The notes: generated from the sequence alone by a model not told the origin. A stretch of 64,000 nucleotides of DNA from Syntrophaceae bacterium UBA6252 (GCA_002441265.1 DJVQ01000036.1:46085-110084); one strand, 5' to 3'; counted from the stretch's first letter, positions 9,185 through 17,961 are shown. Program-made: numbers and translations.

Positions 9185-10123
9185 ATGGTTTCCATGACTG
9201 GAAAAAAAGAGAACATGCTGCCGGCGTCCGTGGCGATTCATGAGGTCGTTCTCAGGGACGGGATCCAGAACGAGCCCGTCCCGGTTCCGACGGACCGGAA
9301 ACTCGACCTCCTGGACGGCCTCGTCCGTTCGGGGGTGGGCAGGATCGAACTCTCCTCTTTCGTCAATCCGCGCCTCGTCCCCCAGATGGCCGACGCGGAG
9401 GCTCTCTGGGAGCGGGTGGAGCGGCGTCCCGGCCTTCTTCTTTCCGCCCTGGTCCTCGGGGAAAAGAGCCTGGAACGGGCCATCCGATGCCGGGTTCCCC
9501 ACGTGGGGATTTTCGTGTCCGCCAGCGAGACCCACAGCCTCCGGAACAGCAACCGCACGGTGGCGGAAGCGGCGGGCGAGGCGCTTCGCCTCATCGACAG
9601 GGCCAGGTCCCGGGGGATGCAGGTCCGGGCCGGCGTGATGAATGCCTTCGGATGCGCCTACGAGGGGGCGGTGCCCGTCGATCGCGTGCTCGGGCTCGTA
9701 GACCGCTTCATGACCCTTTCGCCGGACGAGATCTGTCTCGCCGACACCTCCGGCATGGGATATCCGGCGCAGGTGGGAGAGGTGATCGCCCGGGTCCGGG
9801 CCGTCGCGGGGGACGTCTCTCTGTCCCTTCACCTCCACAACACCCGGGGGCTCGGTCTCGCCAATCTCTGGGAGGCCCTTCGCCGGGGCGTGGCGATCTT
9901 CGACACCTCCCTGGGAGGTCTGGGGGGCTGTCCCTTCATCCCCGGGGCGAAGGGGAACATCGCCACGGAGGATACGGTTCACATGCTCCATCTGTCGCAT
10001 GTCGCCACGGGCATCCGCCTCGAATCCCTCGTCGAGGCGAGCCGGTCGTTCGAGTCCTTCATGAAGAAGGAATTCCCCGCCATGATTCTTCACCTGCCGG
10101 ACTCCGGCGCCTGCGAATCGTAG
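9185..10123 (+). CDS. Hydroxymethylglutaryl-CoA lyase
   Basis: Cleaves HMG-CoA to acetyl-CoA and acetoacetate (family knowledge). The 312-residue TIM barrel carries LRDGIQNE, the metal pair in LHLHNTRGLGLAN, and the lyase signature GGLGGCPFIPGAKGNIATED with the catalytic cysteine intact. Start codons at 9185 or 9194 are both possible; no strong ribosome site is seen. Together with the upstream carboxyltransferase and hydratase it completes a methylcrotonyl-CoA to acetoacetate route. It is the last gene before a compound repeat region. Confidence 0.92.
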   Translation: MVSMTGKKENMLPASVAIHEVVLRDGIQNEPVPVPTDRKLDLLDGLVRSGVGRIELSSFVNPRLVPQMADAEALWERVERRPGLLLSALVLGEKSLERAIRCRVPHVGIFVSASETHSLRNSNRTVAEAAGEALRLIDRARSRGMQVRAGVMNAFGCAYEGAVPVDRVLGLVDRFMTLSPDEICLADTSGMGYPAQVGEVIARVRAVAGDVSLSLHLHNTRGLGLANLWEALRRGVAIFDTSLGGLGGCPFIPGAKGNIATEDTVHMLHLSHVATGIRLESLVEASRSFESFMKKEFPAMILHLPDSGACES

Positions 10124-10184
10124 CCGATCCGCGCCCCCGGCCGCTCTTCGCCTGCGCGGGAACGCATGGCGGGACGTTGTTTCC

Positions 10185-11002
10185 GTAGTCCGGCCCTTCA
10201 GGGCCGGCGGTGCCTCGGGAGGAACGACGACCGCGGAGGGTCGCGGACGGTTTTCCAGCTCAGGAACCGCTTTTCGACGGTTCCTGATTTCTCGCTCCAC
10301 TGCAACACCGCGGATTCGGCCTATGGGGCTTTTCCGGTTTGGACAAGCGGTGTTGCGGCCGTTTCGCTTCGAAAGGAACCGTGAGCGAAAAGGCGGTTAT
10401 TCGCCTCCAAAACCGTTCCGCGACCCTTCACGGTGGTTGTTTTCAGGAGGGAACATCTATCGACCGTACCACCGGCCCTGAAGGGCCGGGCTACACGGGA
10501 CAAAGACCGGTCGGTGCGGGCTCCGGCTCACGTATATCTTAAATGTGGTCCGGGGTTTCAGCCCTGGTTGAAACGGGGAAAGCCGGGTTGATGTGGCTGT
10601 TCCCGGGGCTGATGGGGTTTTGAATGTAGTCCGGGGCTTCAGCCCCGGTTGGAACAGGGAAAGCTGATTGACATGGCGGTTCCGAGGGGCGTGGACGGTT
10701 TTCAGGCTCAGGAACCGCTTTTCGACGGTTCCATTTTTCTCGCTCCACTGCAACACCGCAAACGCGCCCTTCGGGCTTAGGAGCGGTGTTGCGGGCGTTC
10801 CGCTTCGAAAGGAACCGTAAGCGAAAAGGCGGTCATTCGCCTCCAAAACCGTCCCGCGTCCTGCTACGGTGAGCGTTTCCGGCAAGGTGCCGCCGGCGCT
10901 GAAGGGCCGGGCTACATAGGACAAAGACCGGCCGGTGCGGGCTCCGGCTCATGCGAATCTCGAATGCGGCCCGGGGCAGCCGATTCTGAAGGGCCGGACT
11001 AC
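10185..11002. repeat. Compound non-coding repeat region bounded by 17-bp inverted repeats
   Basis: The region starts with gtagtccggcccttcag (10185-10201) and ends with its exact reverse complement (10986-11002). Inside are two directly repeated units of about 440 bases: ctcaggaaccgcttttcg recurs at 10259 and 10707, and a block of about 50 bases beginning gaagggccgggctaca recurs near 10486 and 10901. Between the units lie two more tgt[a/g]gtccgggg-type palindromic modules (10544 and 10622). Short open frames on both strands look like chance products. The stop codon of the minus-strand methyltransferase lies in the right terminal repeat. Bases 10124-10184 show nothing. Confidence 0.8.
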
Positions 11003-11553
11003 AATTTTCTGCCCAGGTAGAGCTGCCGGAGAAAATATTCGTCGTAATTTCTGAAAAGATTGCCGGGGATGCTCATCCTCAGGACCTCGATGCCCGAACG
11101 GGCAAGATCCTCCGCCGTGAGATGGCACGAGGTGTATCCCGTGATGATGACGTATCCTCCCGCGGCGAGTCTTCCGAGGGCGTTTCGAAGAACGGAGAGC
11201 GCCTTGTCCTTTGTGGGAAGGACCTGGCGGTTCAGAAGGCCGCAGAAAAGGATCAGGTCGAAGGTGACTTCCGCGGGAAGGATCTCGGCGATTTTCTCGC
11301 CGTCTCCCAGATAGATGTTTTCGAGGCGCCTGTCCTTTGCCGCTTCCACGTTTCCGTCGCTGATGTCGATGCCGTAACACTGGTAGCGGGACATCATCCC
11401 CCTGCGGATTTCGATGAGGTTCCCGCATCCGCAGCACTCCCATTCCCGTTCACAGCACCTGGGATCGCATTGCTCTCCGATGGTCTCGATGAGGTTGCCG
11501 CACCCGCATCCGGCGTCCAGGAGGCGTTTGGGGGGAATCCTGTCGAGCGCCAC
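10999..11553 (-). CDS. SAM-dependent methyltransferase domain (C-terminal part of a TGA-split frame)
   Basis: Rossmann-type methyltransferase core: motif I LLDAGCGCGN, acidic end of strand 2 in YGIDIS, then DLILFCGLLN and a glycine loop (LGRLAAGGYVIITGY). A GTG at 11553 gives 184 residues but has no clear ribosome site. The preceding frame (11572-12033) is in the same reading phase, separated by one TGA codon and six further codons, so this may be the C-terminal half of one longer protein. Motif I is followed by an unusual cysteine-rich insertion in which CGCGNLIE is repeated. The substrate is unknown. Confidence 0.65.
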   Translation of the reverse strand: MALDRIPPKRLLDAGCGCGNLIETIGEQCDPRCCEREWECCGCGNLIEIRRGMMSRYQCYGIDISDGNVEAAKDRRLENIYLGDGEKIAEILPAEVTFDLILFCGLLNRQVLPTKDKALSVLRNALGRLAAGGYVIITGYTSCHLTAEDLARSGIEVLRMSIPGNLFRNYDEYFLRQLYLGRKL

Positions 11554-11571
11554 GGCCCGAAGATGTTCCGG

Positions 11572-12033
11572 TCAGAGACAGAGCTTGTTCAGCAGGCCCC
11601 CCGAATCGATTTCCTCCATGACGTCGATGATTCTGGGATAAATGTGGTCCCTGTAAATCCGATATTCCCGGGAGTCCTCGAAGATGTCCCATTCCACGGG
11701 GCGCGCGACGTTTCTTTCGGGGACGATGAGTTCCACTTCGCCGGGATGGCGGGAGGAAAGGTACTCCACGAGAAGGCTTTCCTCTGACGGGCTTACCGGG
11801 CGCCCGGAGACCTCCGGCCAGAATCCGTCGAGGCTGCCGGGGTCGGTGCCTTCCCACAGGAGGGCGATGTTCCTGAGGACGCCCCGGGGATCGTCTTCCT
11901 CGACGACGCTTCCCTGGAGAAATCGACAGTCCCTGTACCGGATCAGGTTGAACCAGGACCCGGTACGTTCCTCCTCGGGTCTGCCGCGGATCGTCCGGAT
12001 GGTTTTTTCAAAATCGGTTTCCGTGACGGTCAT
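11572..12033 (-). CDS. Unrecognised protein, probable N-terminal part of the methyltransferase frame
   Basis: A 153-residue frame starting MTVTETDFEKTIRTIRG, acidic and mostly helical, without a domain I recognise. It ends SGGLLNKLCL and then TGA; translation beyond the TGA in the same phase gives PEHLRAVALDRIPPKRLL and continues straight into methyltransferase motif I. Three readings are possible: two separate genes, a nonsense-interrupted gene, or a UGA decoded as selenocysteine (giving a Cys-Leu-Sec pair). Upstream lies a carboxymuconolactone decarboxylase-family gene on the same strand. Confidence 0.6.
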   Translation of the reverse strand: MTVTETDFEKTIRTIRGRPEEERTGSWFNLIRYRDCRFLQGSVVEEDDPRGVLRNIALLWEGTDPGSLDGFWPEVSGRPVSPSEESLLVEYLSSRHPGEVELIVPERNVARPVEWDIFEDSREYRIYRDHIYPRIIDVMEEIDSGGLLNKLCL

Positions 12034-12114
12034 CGAACGCTTTCAGGTTCCGGACGTAAAAAAGGGGTTCACCTCCAGGCGTCCCCCTTTGTCCGCTTCA
12101 ATGAAAAAAGATGC

Positions 12115-12510
12115 CTATTTGATCGGCCATTCGCCCCGTTCCTTCAGGACCTCACGATAAACCTCCAGGGCCTCGTTCACCGCGGGCATGCCCGCGTAGG
12201 TCGCCACCTGGAAGAAGATCTCCGCGAGCTTCTTCGGGTCGCATCCCACGTTCAGGGCGGCGTTCACATGAAGTCTCAACTCCCCCGTGGCCCTCAGGGC
12301 CGCCAGCATGGCACAGGCCGCCATCTGCCGTTCAGGAAGCGTGAGAACCGTCCTGGAATAGAGATTTCCCGTGATGAACTTGGAGAATTCATTGGCCAGA
12401 TCCTTGTCGAATTCCCGCCACATGAGATAGGGCGGGTCCATCTTGATGCCTTTGCCGAAAAGCTTCGTCGCTGTTTCCTGGGTTCTTTTCCTGATTGCCT
12501 CTTCGTTCAC
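12115..12510 (-). CDS. Carboxymuconolactone decarboxylase family protein
   Basis: A 131-residue all-helical protein of the AhpD/CMD superfamily. The segment LTLPERQMAACAMLAALRATGELRLH is the family helix pair, and VATYAGMPAVNEALEVYREV is the typical C-terminal helix. It lacks the AhpD-type CxxC redox pair, so it is closer to the 4-carboxymuconolactone decarboxylase subgroup, although no other gene of that pathway is nearby; the true substrate is unknown. The ATG is preceded by aaaaaggagga. Confidence 0.85.
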   Translation of the reverse strand: MNEEAIRKRTQETATKLFGKGIKMDPPYLMWREFDKDLANEFSKFITGNLYSRTVLTLPERQMAACAMLAALRATGELRLHVNAALNVGCDPKKLAEIFFQVATYAGMPAVNEALEVYREVLKERGEWPIK

Positions 12511-12628
12511 GACAACATCCTCCTTTTTGCGATCCTCCGGGTGATCCTTTCAGATTCCCTGGATTTCCGGCGACTGTAATGGATAGGCACCCCCCTGTCA
12601 AGGTCGAAGTTCGGTGAATTCGCGGGAG

Positions 12629-12727
12629 TCAAGACAACACGTTTTCCAACGGCAAAGTAAAAAGCTCCGCAGCCAAGGCGCCCGGGCCCCGACGGCCGGG
12701 GCGTACTTCGGGTACGCCGCAGGGTTC
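12629..12727 (+). repeat. Dispersed MITE-like repeat, copy C (right end missing)
   Basis: Has the family left interior (cggcaaagtaaaaagctcc), the core (agccaaggcgcccgggcccc) and the central palindrome gcgtacttcgggtacgc, then stops abruptly two bases before the HDAC-family stop codon. The right terminal repeat is absent. Confidence 0.75.
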
Positions 12728-12729
12728 AG

Positions 12730-14046
12730 TTATTTGACGAGGTACAGATCCCTGTCCCGATCCTGAAAATAGATGTGCTGATAGGGGCCGTCTCCCCGGG
12801 AACGGGATCCGTAGATCTCTTCCCCTTTCCGGCGGCATGCGGGACAGCTCCCGCCGGGGACCACCACGGCGAAGATCCGGGTGGTGTAATTCGCCGTCGA
12901 GTCGATGGTGACGAGACCGCCGCAGTCGTCGCAGACGCGGACTTCTTCCGTCTGCTCTTCCGAGATGTGGTCCGTGTCGTAGTACACGCTCCGGCGCCGC
13001 CGGATGAATTCGCTGTCCCGCCTGATCTTTTGCTTCTGCTCCTCACGCCGCTTCCAGAGTCCCAGGATCCCCTCGGAAAGCCTTTCGATGTAACGGGTCG
13101 TGTCGGCGGACTGCCGGATCCTCTCCGGGTCGTAGTCCGGTTCCCGCACCTGGCTGTAGTCCAGACCAGCCATGGCGAGGATGATTCCCACGTTGATGTA
13201 TGGCAGGGCCGTTTCCACCGAATATCCGCCCTCCAGAACGGCGATGTCCGGGGAAAGCCGGTCGTTGAGGCGGGCGTATCCCTGGGCGGTGAACTGCATG
13301 TCCGTGATGGGATCCGTGTAGTGGTTGTCCTGCCCGGCGGAGTTGATCACGAGATCGGGCTTGAAATCGTCGAGAATGGGCAGAATGAGATGGTCGAGAA
13401 CGTACAGGAACCCTTCCTCGGACGTCTGCGGCGGCAGGGGGATGTTGACCGTCATTCCCACGGCGTTGGGTCCCCCGAACTCTTCCGGGAATCCAGAACC
13501 CGGGTAAAGGGTTCTTCCATCCTGGTGAATCGAGAGGAACAGGGTGTCCGGGTCGTGCCAGAAGATGTCCTGGGTCCCGTCCCCGTGATGGCAGTCCGTG
13601 TCCACGATGGCGATCCGCCTCCGGCCGTACTTTCTGCGGATGTGCTCGATCATGACCGCTTCGATGTTGATGTTGCAGAATCCACGGGCGCCGTGGACGA
13701 TCCGCATGGCATGGTGACCGGGGGGACGGACCAGGGCGAAGGCGTTGTCCACTTCCCCGCTCATGACCTTGTCCGCGGCCGTGATGGCGCCGCCCGCCGA
13801 GATCATGTGGGATTCCGTGGTGACCCGCTCCACGTCGGGCACGCAGATGTGGACCCTCTCCACGTCCTCCTTCGTGGCGATTCCCGGTTTGAATTCGAAA
13901 ATGTTGCCCAGGTCGAGAAGCCCTTCCTCGAAAACCTGGTCCTGGGTGTACAGGAGCCGTTCCTCCCGCTCCGGGTGGGTGGGGCTGATGGCCCAGTCGA
14001 AGGCGGGGAAGAACACGAGGCCCGTTTTTCTCTTTCCTGCCGTCAT
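12730..14046 (-). CDS. Histone deacetylase family protein with C-terminal zinc ribbon
   Basis: Zinc-dependent amidohydrolase of the HDAC/AcuC/acetylpolyamine amidohydrolase superfamily, 438 residues. Active-site elements are intact: RPPGHHA (H111, H112), DTDCHHGDGTQ with zinc ligands D151 and H153, SAGQDNHYTDP with ligand D240, and LEGGYS with the transition-state tyrosine. A C-terminal extension of about 110 residues holds four cysteines (CDDC and CPAC), a likely second zinc site. Its ATG overlaps the stop of the hydantoinase-family gene by four bases, so the two are translationally coupled. Protein deacylase and small-molecule deacetylase are both possible. Confidence 0.9.
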   Translation of the reverse strand: MTAGKRKTGLVFFPAFDWAISPTHPEREERLLYTQDQVFEEGLLDLGNIFEFKPGIATKEDVERVHICVPDVERVTTESHMISAGGAITAADKVMSGEVDNAFALVRPPGHHAMRIVHGARGFCNINIEAVMIEHIRRKYGRRRIAIVDTDCHHGDGTQDIFWHDPDTLFLSIHQDGRTLYPGSGFPEEFGGPNAVGMTVNIPLPPQTSEEGFLYVLDHLILPILDDFKPDLVINSAGQDNHYTDPITDMQFTAQGYARLNDRLSPDIAVLEGGYSVETALPYINVGIILAMAGLDYSQVREPDYDPERIRQSADTTRYIERLSEGILGLWKRREEQKQKIRRDSEFIRRRRSVYYDTDHISEEQTEEVRVCDDCGGLVTIDSTANYTTRIFAVVVPGGSCPACRRKGEEIYGSRSRGDGPYQHIYFQDRDRDLYLVK

Positions 14047-15722
14047 GACGGTGTCCCTCCGTCTTTCCGGGGGCTGATGAGCCCCGGCTTGATCTGGGCC
14101 TTGATCCGGATGTTCTTTCCGGTGGTGTAGAATCCTCTTACCATGTTGAATTCCTGGTCCTCGATGATTTCCATGATCAGGTCCTCCTCCCGGGCGCCCA
14201 TCTTCAGGGCCCTTTCCAGGAGCTTTTCACGGCAGATGAAGAGGGCGTCATCCCGGGAGAACCTCCCGGGGATGTCCTGCCGGATTCCTTCCTCCACGAT
14301 GGTCAGGATCTTCTTCTCCGTGTCCGCGAGAAGGGTGATCTCCGTCGTTGTCCTTGCCAGGGCCGCCCCGACGGCGTTGGCCACTTCCGCGTGCTTCGGC
14401 AGGCCGGGCCGGCAGCCGAGCAGTTCCCCGAGCCTCGGGGCCATGGCTTCCGCCGGCCCGCCGACGACGTAGAGAACCTTCGGCTCGATGATTTTGCCCT
14501 CCAGCATTTCGTGGATGGTGTAGACGGGCTTGTTGTTGATCTCGTCGAGGATCTCCCGGACGGCGTCCGCGATCAGCCCGCACGTTTTTTCAAAGACGAT
14601 CCGGGCCGTTTCCCCGGGAGAGGCGTTCGCCTCCCCGCCGAGGAGGTCCATGGCCGCCACGGCCTTTTCCCGGTCTCCGATCTTGGTGAGGCCGAGGACG
14701 ATCATGGCGTCCGTGGGGGTGGGGAAGGGGCCGCCGAAGGCCATTGCCGGTCCCTCCCGTTCCGGGCCGATCCTGAGTTCCCCCTGTTCCCACCGGACCC
14801 TGCTGTCCCCGGCGACGCCGATGGACCGCGTCTGGAGACCCCGGACCAGGGTCTTCCGTCCTTCGATGGTGACGCCGAAAGGCTCCAGGAGGGGGACGCC
14901 GTCTGCGAAGAGGGCGATGTCCGTGGTGGTTCCCCCGATGTCGAGGGCGACGGCGTCTTCCTTCCCTGCGGTCAGGCTCAGGATGCCCATGATGCTCGCC
15001 GCGGGTCCCGAAAGAATCGTCCCGACCGGGTATTTCGCCGACTGGCTGATTTCCGAGGTGCCGCCGTCGGCCTTGAGAATGTACACCGGTGCGGTGGTTC
15101 CGATCTCGGCGGTGAACCGGAGGATGTCCTCGACGAACCGGTTGTAGACCCTCCAGATGGCGGCGTTCAGGTAGGTCGTGGCGATCCGCCTGGGGTAATT
15201 CAGGTTTCCCGACATGCGGTGGCCGAAGGAGAGATGCTCGAAGTCCCCTTCGACGAGATCGCCGATTCTCTGCTCGAGACCGGGATTTCTCGTGGAAAAC
15301 TTTCCCACGATTCCCAGGTGGCGGATTCCTTTTTTCTTCAGGCTGTCCGCCGCATCGCGGACTTCCCTCTCGTCCGTTCCCGCCGCTTCGAGTCCCCGGT
15401 GGCTGACGTACCCGGAGATGAAGCGGGTGTCCTCGTTGATCCGGAGCGTCTCCGGGGCAAGCCCCGGCCCTCCCGCGAGGATCATTCCCACCCGGTCCAC
15501 CCGGTTCTGCACGATGGCGTTGGTGGACATGGTGGTGCTCAGGACGATCCTTTCGAGCTGTTTCAGGTCTCCCCCGTTCAGGATCCGGGAAGTCGCCTCC
15601 CGGAACGAGACGATGAGGTTTTCGGGGTTCGTGAGGACTTTGGCGGATGCGACCACTTCGAAGCGGCCGTTCAGGAGAACGGCGTCCGTGTGGGTGCCGC
15701 CGACATCGATTCCCAGGATCAT
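14043..15722 (-). CDS. Hydantoinase/oxoprolinase family protein
   Basis: ASKHA-fold ATP-dependent enzyme related to HyuA, the oxoprolinase A half and acetone carboxylase beta subunits, 559 residues. N-terminal phosphate motif ILGIDVGGTHTDAVLL, second phosphate loop ALDIGGTTTDIALF, and SGPAASIMG are all present. No HyuB partner is adjacent; instead the next gene, overlapping by four bases, is HDAC-family. The pairing is unexplained, and the substrate (a lactam or ketone) cannot be assigned from sequence. Confidence 0.88.
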   Translation of the reverse strand: MILGIDVGGTHTDAVLLNGRFEVVASAKVLTNPENLIVSFREATSRILNGGDLKQLERIVLSTTMSTNAIVQNRVDRVGMILAGGPGLAPETLRINEDTRFISGYVSHRGLEAAGTDEREVRDAADSLKKKGIRHLGIVGKFSTRNPGLEQRIGDLVEGDFEHLSFGHRMSGNLNYPRRIATTYLNAAIWRVYNRFVEDILRFTAEIGTTAPVYILKADGGTSEISQSAKYPVGTILSGPAASIMGILSLTAGKEDAVALDIGGTTTDIALFADGVPLLEPFGVTIEGRKTLVRGLQTRSIGVAGDSRVRWEQGELRIGPEREGPAMAFGGPFPTPTDAMIVLGLTKIGDREKAVAAMDLLGGEANASPGETARIVFEKTCGLIADAVREILDEINNKPVYTIHEMLEGKIIEPKVLYVVGGPAEAMAPRLGELLGCRPGLPKHAEVANAVGAALARTTTEITLLADTEKKILTIVEEGIRQDIPGRFSRDDALFICREKLLERALKMGAREEDLIMEIIEDQEFNMVRGFYTTGKNIRIKAQIKPGLISPRKDGGTPS

Positions 15723-15813
15723 GGCGTTTCCCCCGGTCCGTGATGACGAGACCGCCCGGGCCCCGGGCGGCGTTCGGTGTTTCCTGTGAAGCCTCTCATG
15801 ACGGCTTTCGTCT

Positions 15814-15976
15814 TGACGCGCTCACTTCAGAGATCAAAAAACTTCTTTCGAAGGGCAACGTAGAAAGTTCAGGAGGCATGGCGCCCGACTCCCGGGACCG
15901 GCGCATATGGAGAATACGCCGCAGGGACGGTGAGCAACGGGCGACGCGGCATGGGACTTTTACGGAGCCATCCGTC
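15814..15976 (+). repeat. Dispersed MITE-like repeat, copy D
   Basis: Degenerate copy with core aggcatggcgcccgactccc and right end gacttttacggagccatcc. It lies in the 790-base divergent gap between the hydantoinase-family gene and the first AtoE gene. The rest of the gap (15977-16500) has no supported gene; only the ribosome site taggaggtg just before 16513 is clear. Confidence 0.75.
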
Positions 15977-16512
15977 TTGTATCACAGGCGGTGGGGGACC
16001 GTCAATTTCCCCGAGTCAGCTTTTCCTTGACTTGGCGGGCTTTTTTCTGTATGCCGAAGACGTTACACAATCCCCGCCATAATAAATTTAGGACATTCGG
16101 AACTGATCGAACACTCCCGTTTCCAGGGAACGGCTGGACTCGGGACATAGCGTTGGAGGAAAGGTGACTCCTTTCGGATTCGTCCCTGTGGTCCGTCATC
16201 GAGCCTTTTTGTGTCCGTTACTCCCCGTGACGCCGACCGTCCCCCTTTATTCCCTGAAATCCGAAATCTGTGCGCAAGCACCTCCATCCAAGTGCTTCCG
16301 GGAAGACCTGCATCATGAGAAAGGCTTTCATCCCGCGGGGAGCAAACCCGCCCCGCGGAAGGAAATCCCCGGGTTTGGGAAGGAGGTGACAGGCGTCGCG
16401 TGATGACATCAGGGGGATGTCCGCCGTTCCCCCCGTTCCAGGAAACAAGGGAAATCGTGACAGAACAGCGGACGATTGATTTTTCAGAACGCGAATGTAT
16501 TAGGAGGTGATT

Positions 16513-17913
16513 ATGTTATCCGGTATCGGCCGCTTTTTTGCGGAAAAATTCAGAAGATGGCTTCCTGACTCGTTTATTTTCGCTATTTTGCTGACCTTTC
16601 TCGCGGCAATCATGGCGCTCCTGTTCGTGAAGGCGACGCCTCACGCCATCGTTCAGGGATGGTACAAGGGGTTCTGGATGCTCCTGGGCTTCGCCATGCA
16701 GATGATTCTCATCCTCGTTACGGGATACGCCATCGCCATATCCCCTCCGGCGGAGAAGTTCCTCAACTGGCTCGCGGAACGGGTAAAGAGCCCTGTCGCC
16801 GTATACGCCGTCGTGACGTTCATGGGCTGCGTCTTCTCCCTCATCAGTTGGGGCTGGATCGTCCTCACGGCGGTCCTGGGGAGGGAACTTGCGAAGAGGG
16901 TGAAGAAAGTGGATTACAGGCTTCTGGCCGCCTGCGTCTACACGGCGTTCATCCCGTGGCACGGCGGACTGTCCGGTTCGATCCCCCTCGTCCTCAACAC
17001 GCCGGAAAACTTTCTCATCAAGGCCAAGGTCCTCGGGGAGACCATCCCCACGTCCCTGACCCTTCTGAGCCCCATGAACATCGTCTGCAACCTGGCGTTT
17101 CTCATCGCTCTTCCCGCCCTGATGGTCATGATGCGGCCCTCCGATGAGCATGTGACGGAATTTTCCGACATGCTCGACGAGGAGCACAAGTTCGCGAAAC
17201 CCGTTACCGTGGCGGATGAGGCCGCGTCCCTGAACATGAAGGACAAGAACCTTTCCGACCTCCTGAACAACAGCGTGATCCTTCAGGTCCTCATTGTTCT
17301 CATGGGCGCGTGGATCATCGTGGAGCACTTCTACGGCAAGGGTTTCGACGTCAACCTGAACATCATGAACTTCCTGTTCATCATCGTGGGGATGCTCTGC
17401 CACAAAACGCCCCTCCGTTACCTGATCGCCATGAAGAGGGCCTGCAGCAACGTTTCCGGCATCGTTCTCCAGTTTCCCTTCTATGCCGGCATCATGGGGA
17501 TCATGATGTACACGGGTCTCGGGAAGGCCATCGCCGCCTGGCTCGCGGGCTTCGCGACGGTCGGCAGCTACCCCTTCATCTGCTTCATCATCGGGGGATT
17601 CGTGAACATCTTCATCCCCTCGGGCGGCGGCGAGTGGGCCGTGGTCGGCCAGCCGATCATCGAGGCCGCGAGGACCCTGGGCGCCACCCTGTCCCCGGAC
17701 CAGCTGACGGCGTTCATCTCCCGCTCCAGCATGGCCATCGCCTACGGCGACGCGTGGACGAACATGATCCAGCCCTTCTGGACCCTGGCGTTCTTCCCCG
17801 TCATCGCGGCGGGGACCAAGATGCAGGCCAGGGACATCATGGGATACACCTTCGTGTCGCTGATCGTTGCTTTCTTCGTGTTTGCCATCTGCGTCACGTG
17901 GCTGCCCGTCTAA
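16513..17913 (+). CDS. AtoE-family short-chain fatty acid transporter (1)
   Basis: Polytopic membrane carrier, 466 residues with roughly 11-12 hydrophobic segments, of the AtoE/SCFA family, predicted to move short-chain carboxylates. The ATG at 16513 is chosen because taggaggtg lies just upstream. Characteristic stretches are LPDSFIFAILLTF, the paired WYKGFW and FAMQM, FPFYAGIMGIM, and PSGGGEWAVVGQP near the C-terminus. A paralog lies at 21631-22980. It stands alone between a large divergent gap and a hairpin. Confidence 0.9.
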   Translation: MLSGIGRFFAEKFRRWLPDSFIFAILLTFLAAIMALLFVKATPHAIVQGWYKGFWMLLGFAMQMILILVTGYAIAISPPAEKFLNWLAERVKSPVAVYAVVTFMGCVFSLISWGWIVLTAVLGRELAKRVKKVDYRLLAACVYTAFIPWHGGLSGSIPLVLNTPENFLIKAKVLGETIPTSLTLLSPMNIVCNLAFLIALPALMVMMRPSDEHVTEFSDMLDEEHKFAKPVTVADEAASLNMKDKNLSDLLNNSVILQVLIVLMGAWIIVEHFYGKGFDVNLNIMNFLFIIVGMLCHKTPLRYLIAMKRACSNVSGIVLQFPFYAGIMGIMMYTGLGKAIAAWLAGFATVGSYPFICFIIGGFVNIFIPSGGGEWAVVGQPIIEAARTLGATLSPDQLTAFISRSSMAIAYGDAWTNMIQPFWTLAFFPVIAAGTKMQARDIMGYTFVSLIVAFFVFAICVTWLPV

Positions 17914-17937
17914 AAACGTTTTCTTCCGTCCGGACCC

Positions 17938-17961
17938 GGGGCCCGCGTTCCTGCGGGCCCC
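17938..17961 (+). terminator. GC-rich hairpin after AtoE (1)
   Basis: Stem ggggcccgc / gcgggcccc with a six-base loop, 25 bases after the stop codon. There is no T run, so it may be a stabilising hairpin rather than an intrinsic terminator. The remainder of the 17914-18323 gap holds repeat copy E. Confidence 0.4.

Noticed and set aside
10166..10924. Several short open frames on both strands in the compound repeat region, the longest 155 codons
   Set aside because: They follow the repeat units rather than any domain, have no ribosome sites and carry repeated peptide segments created by the DNA repeats.
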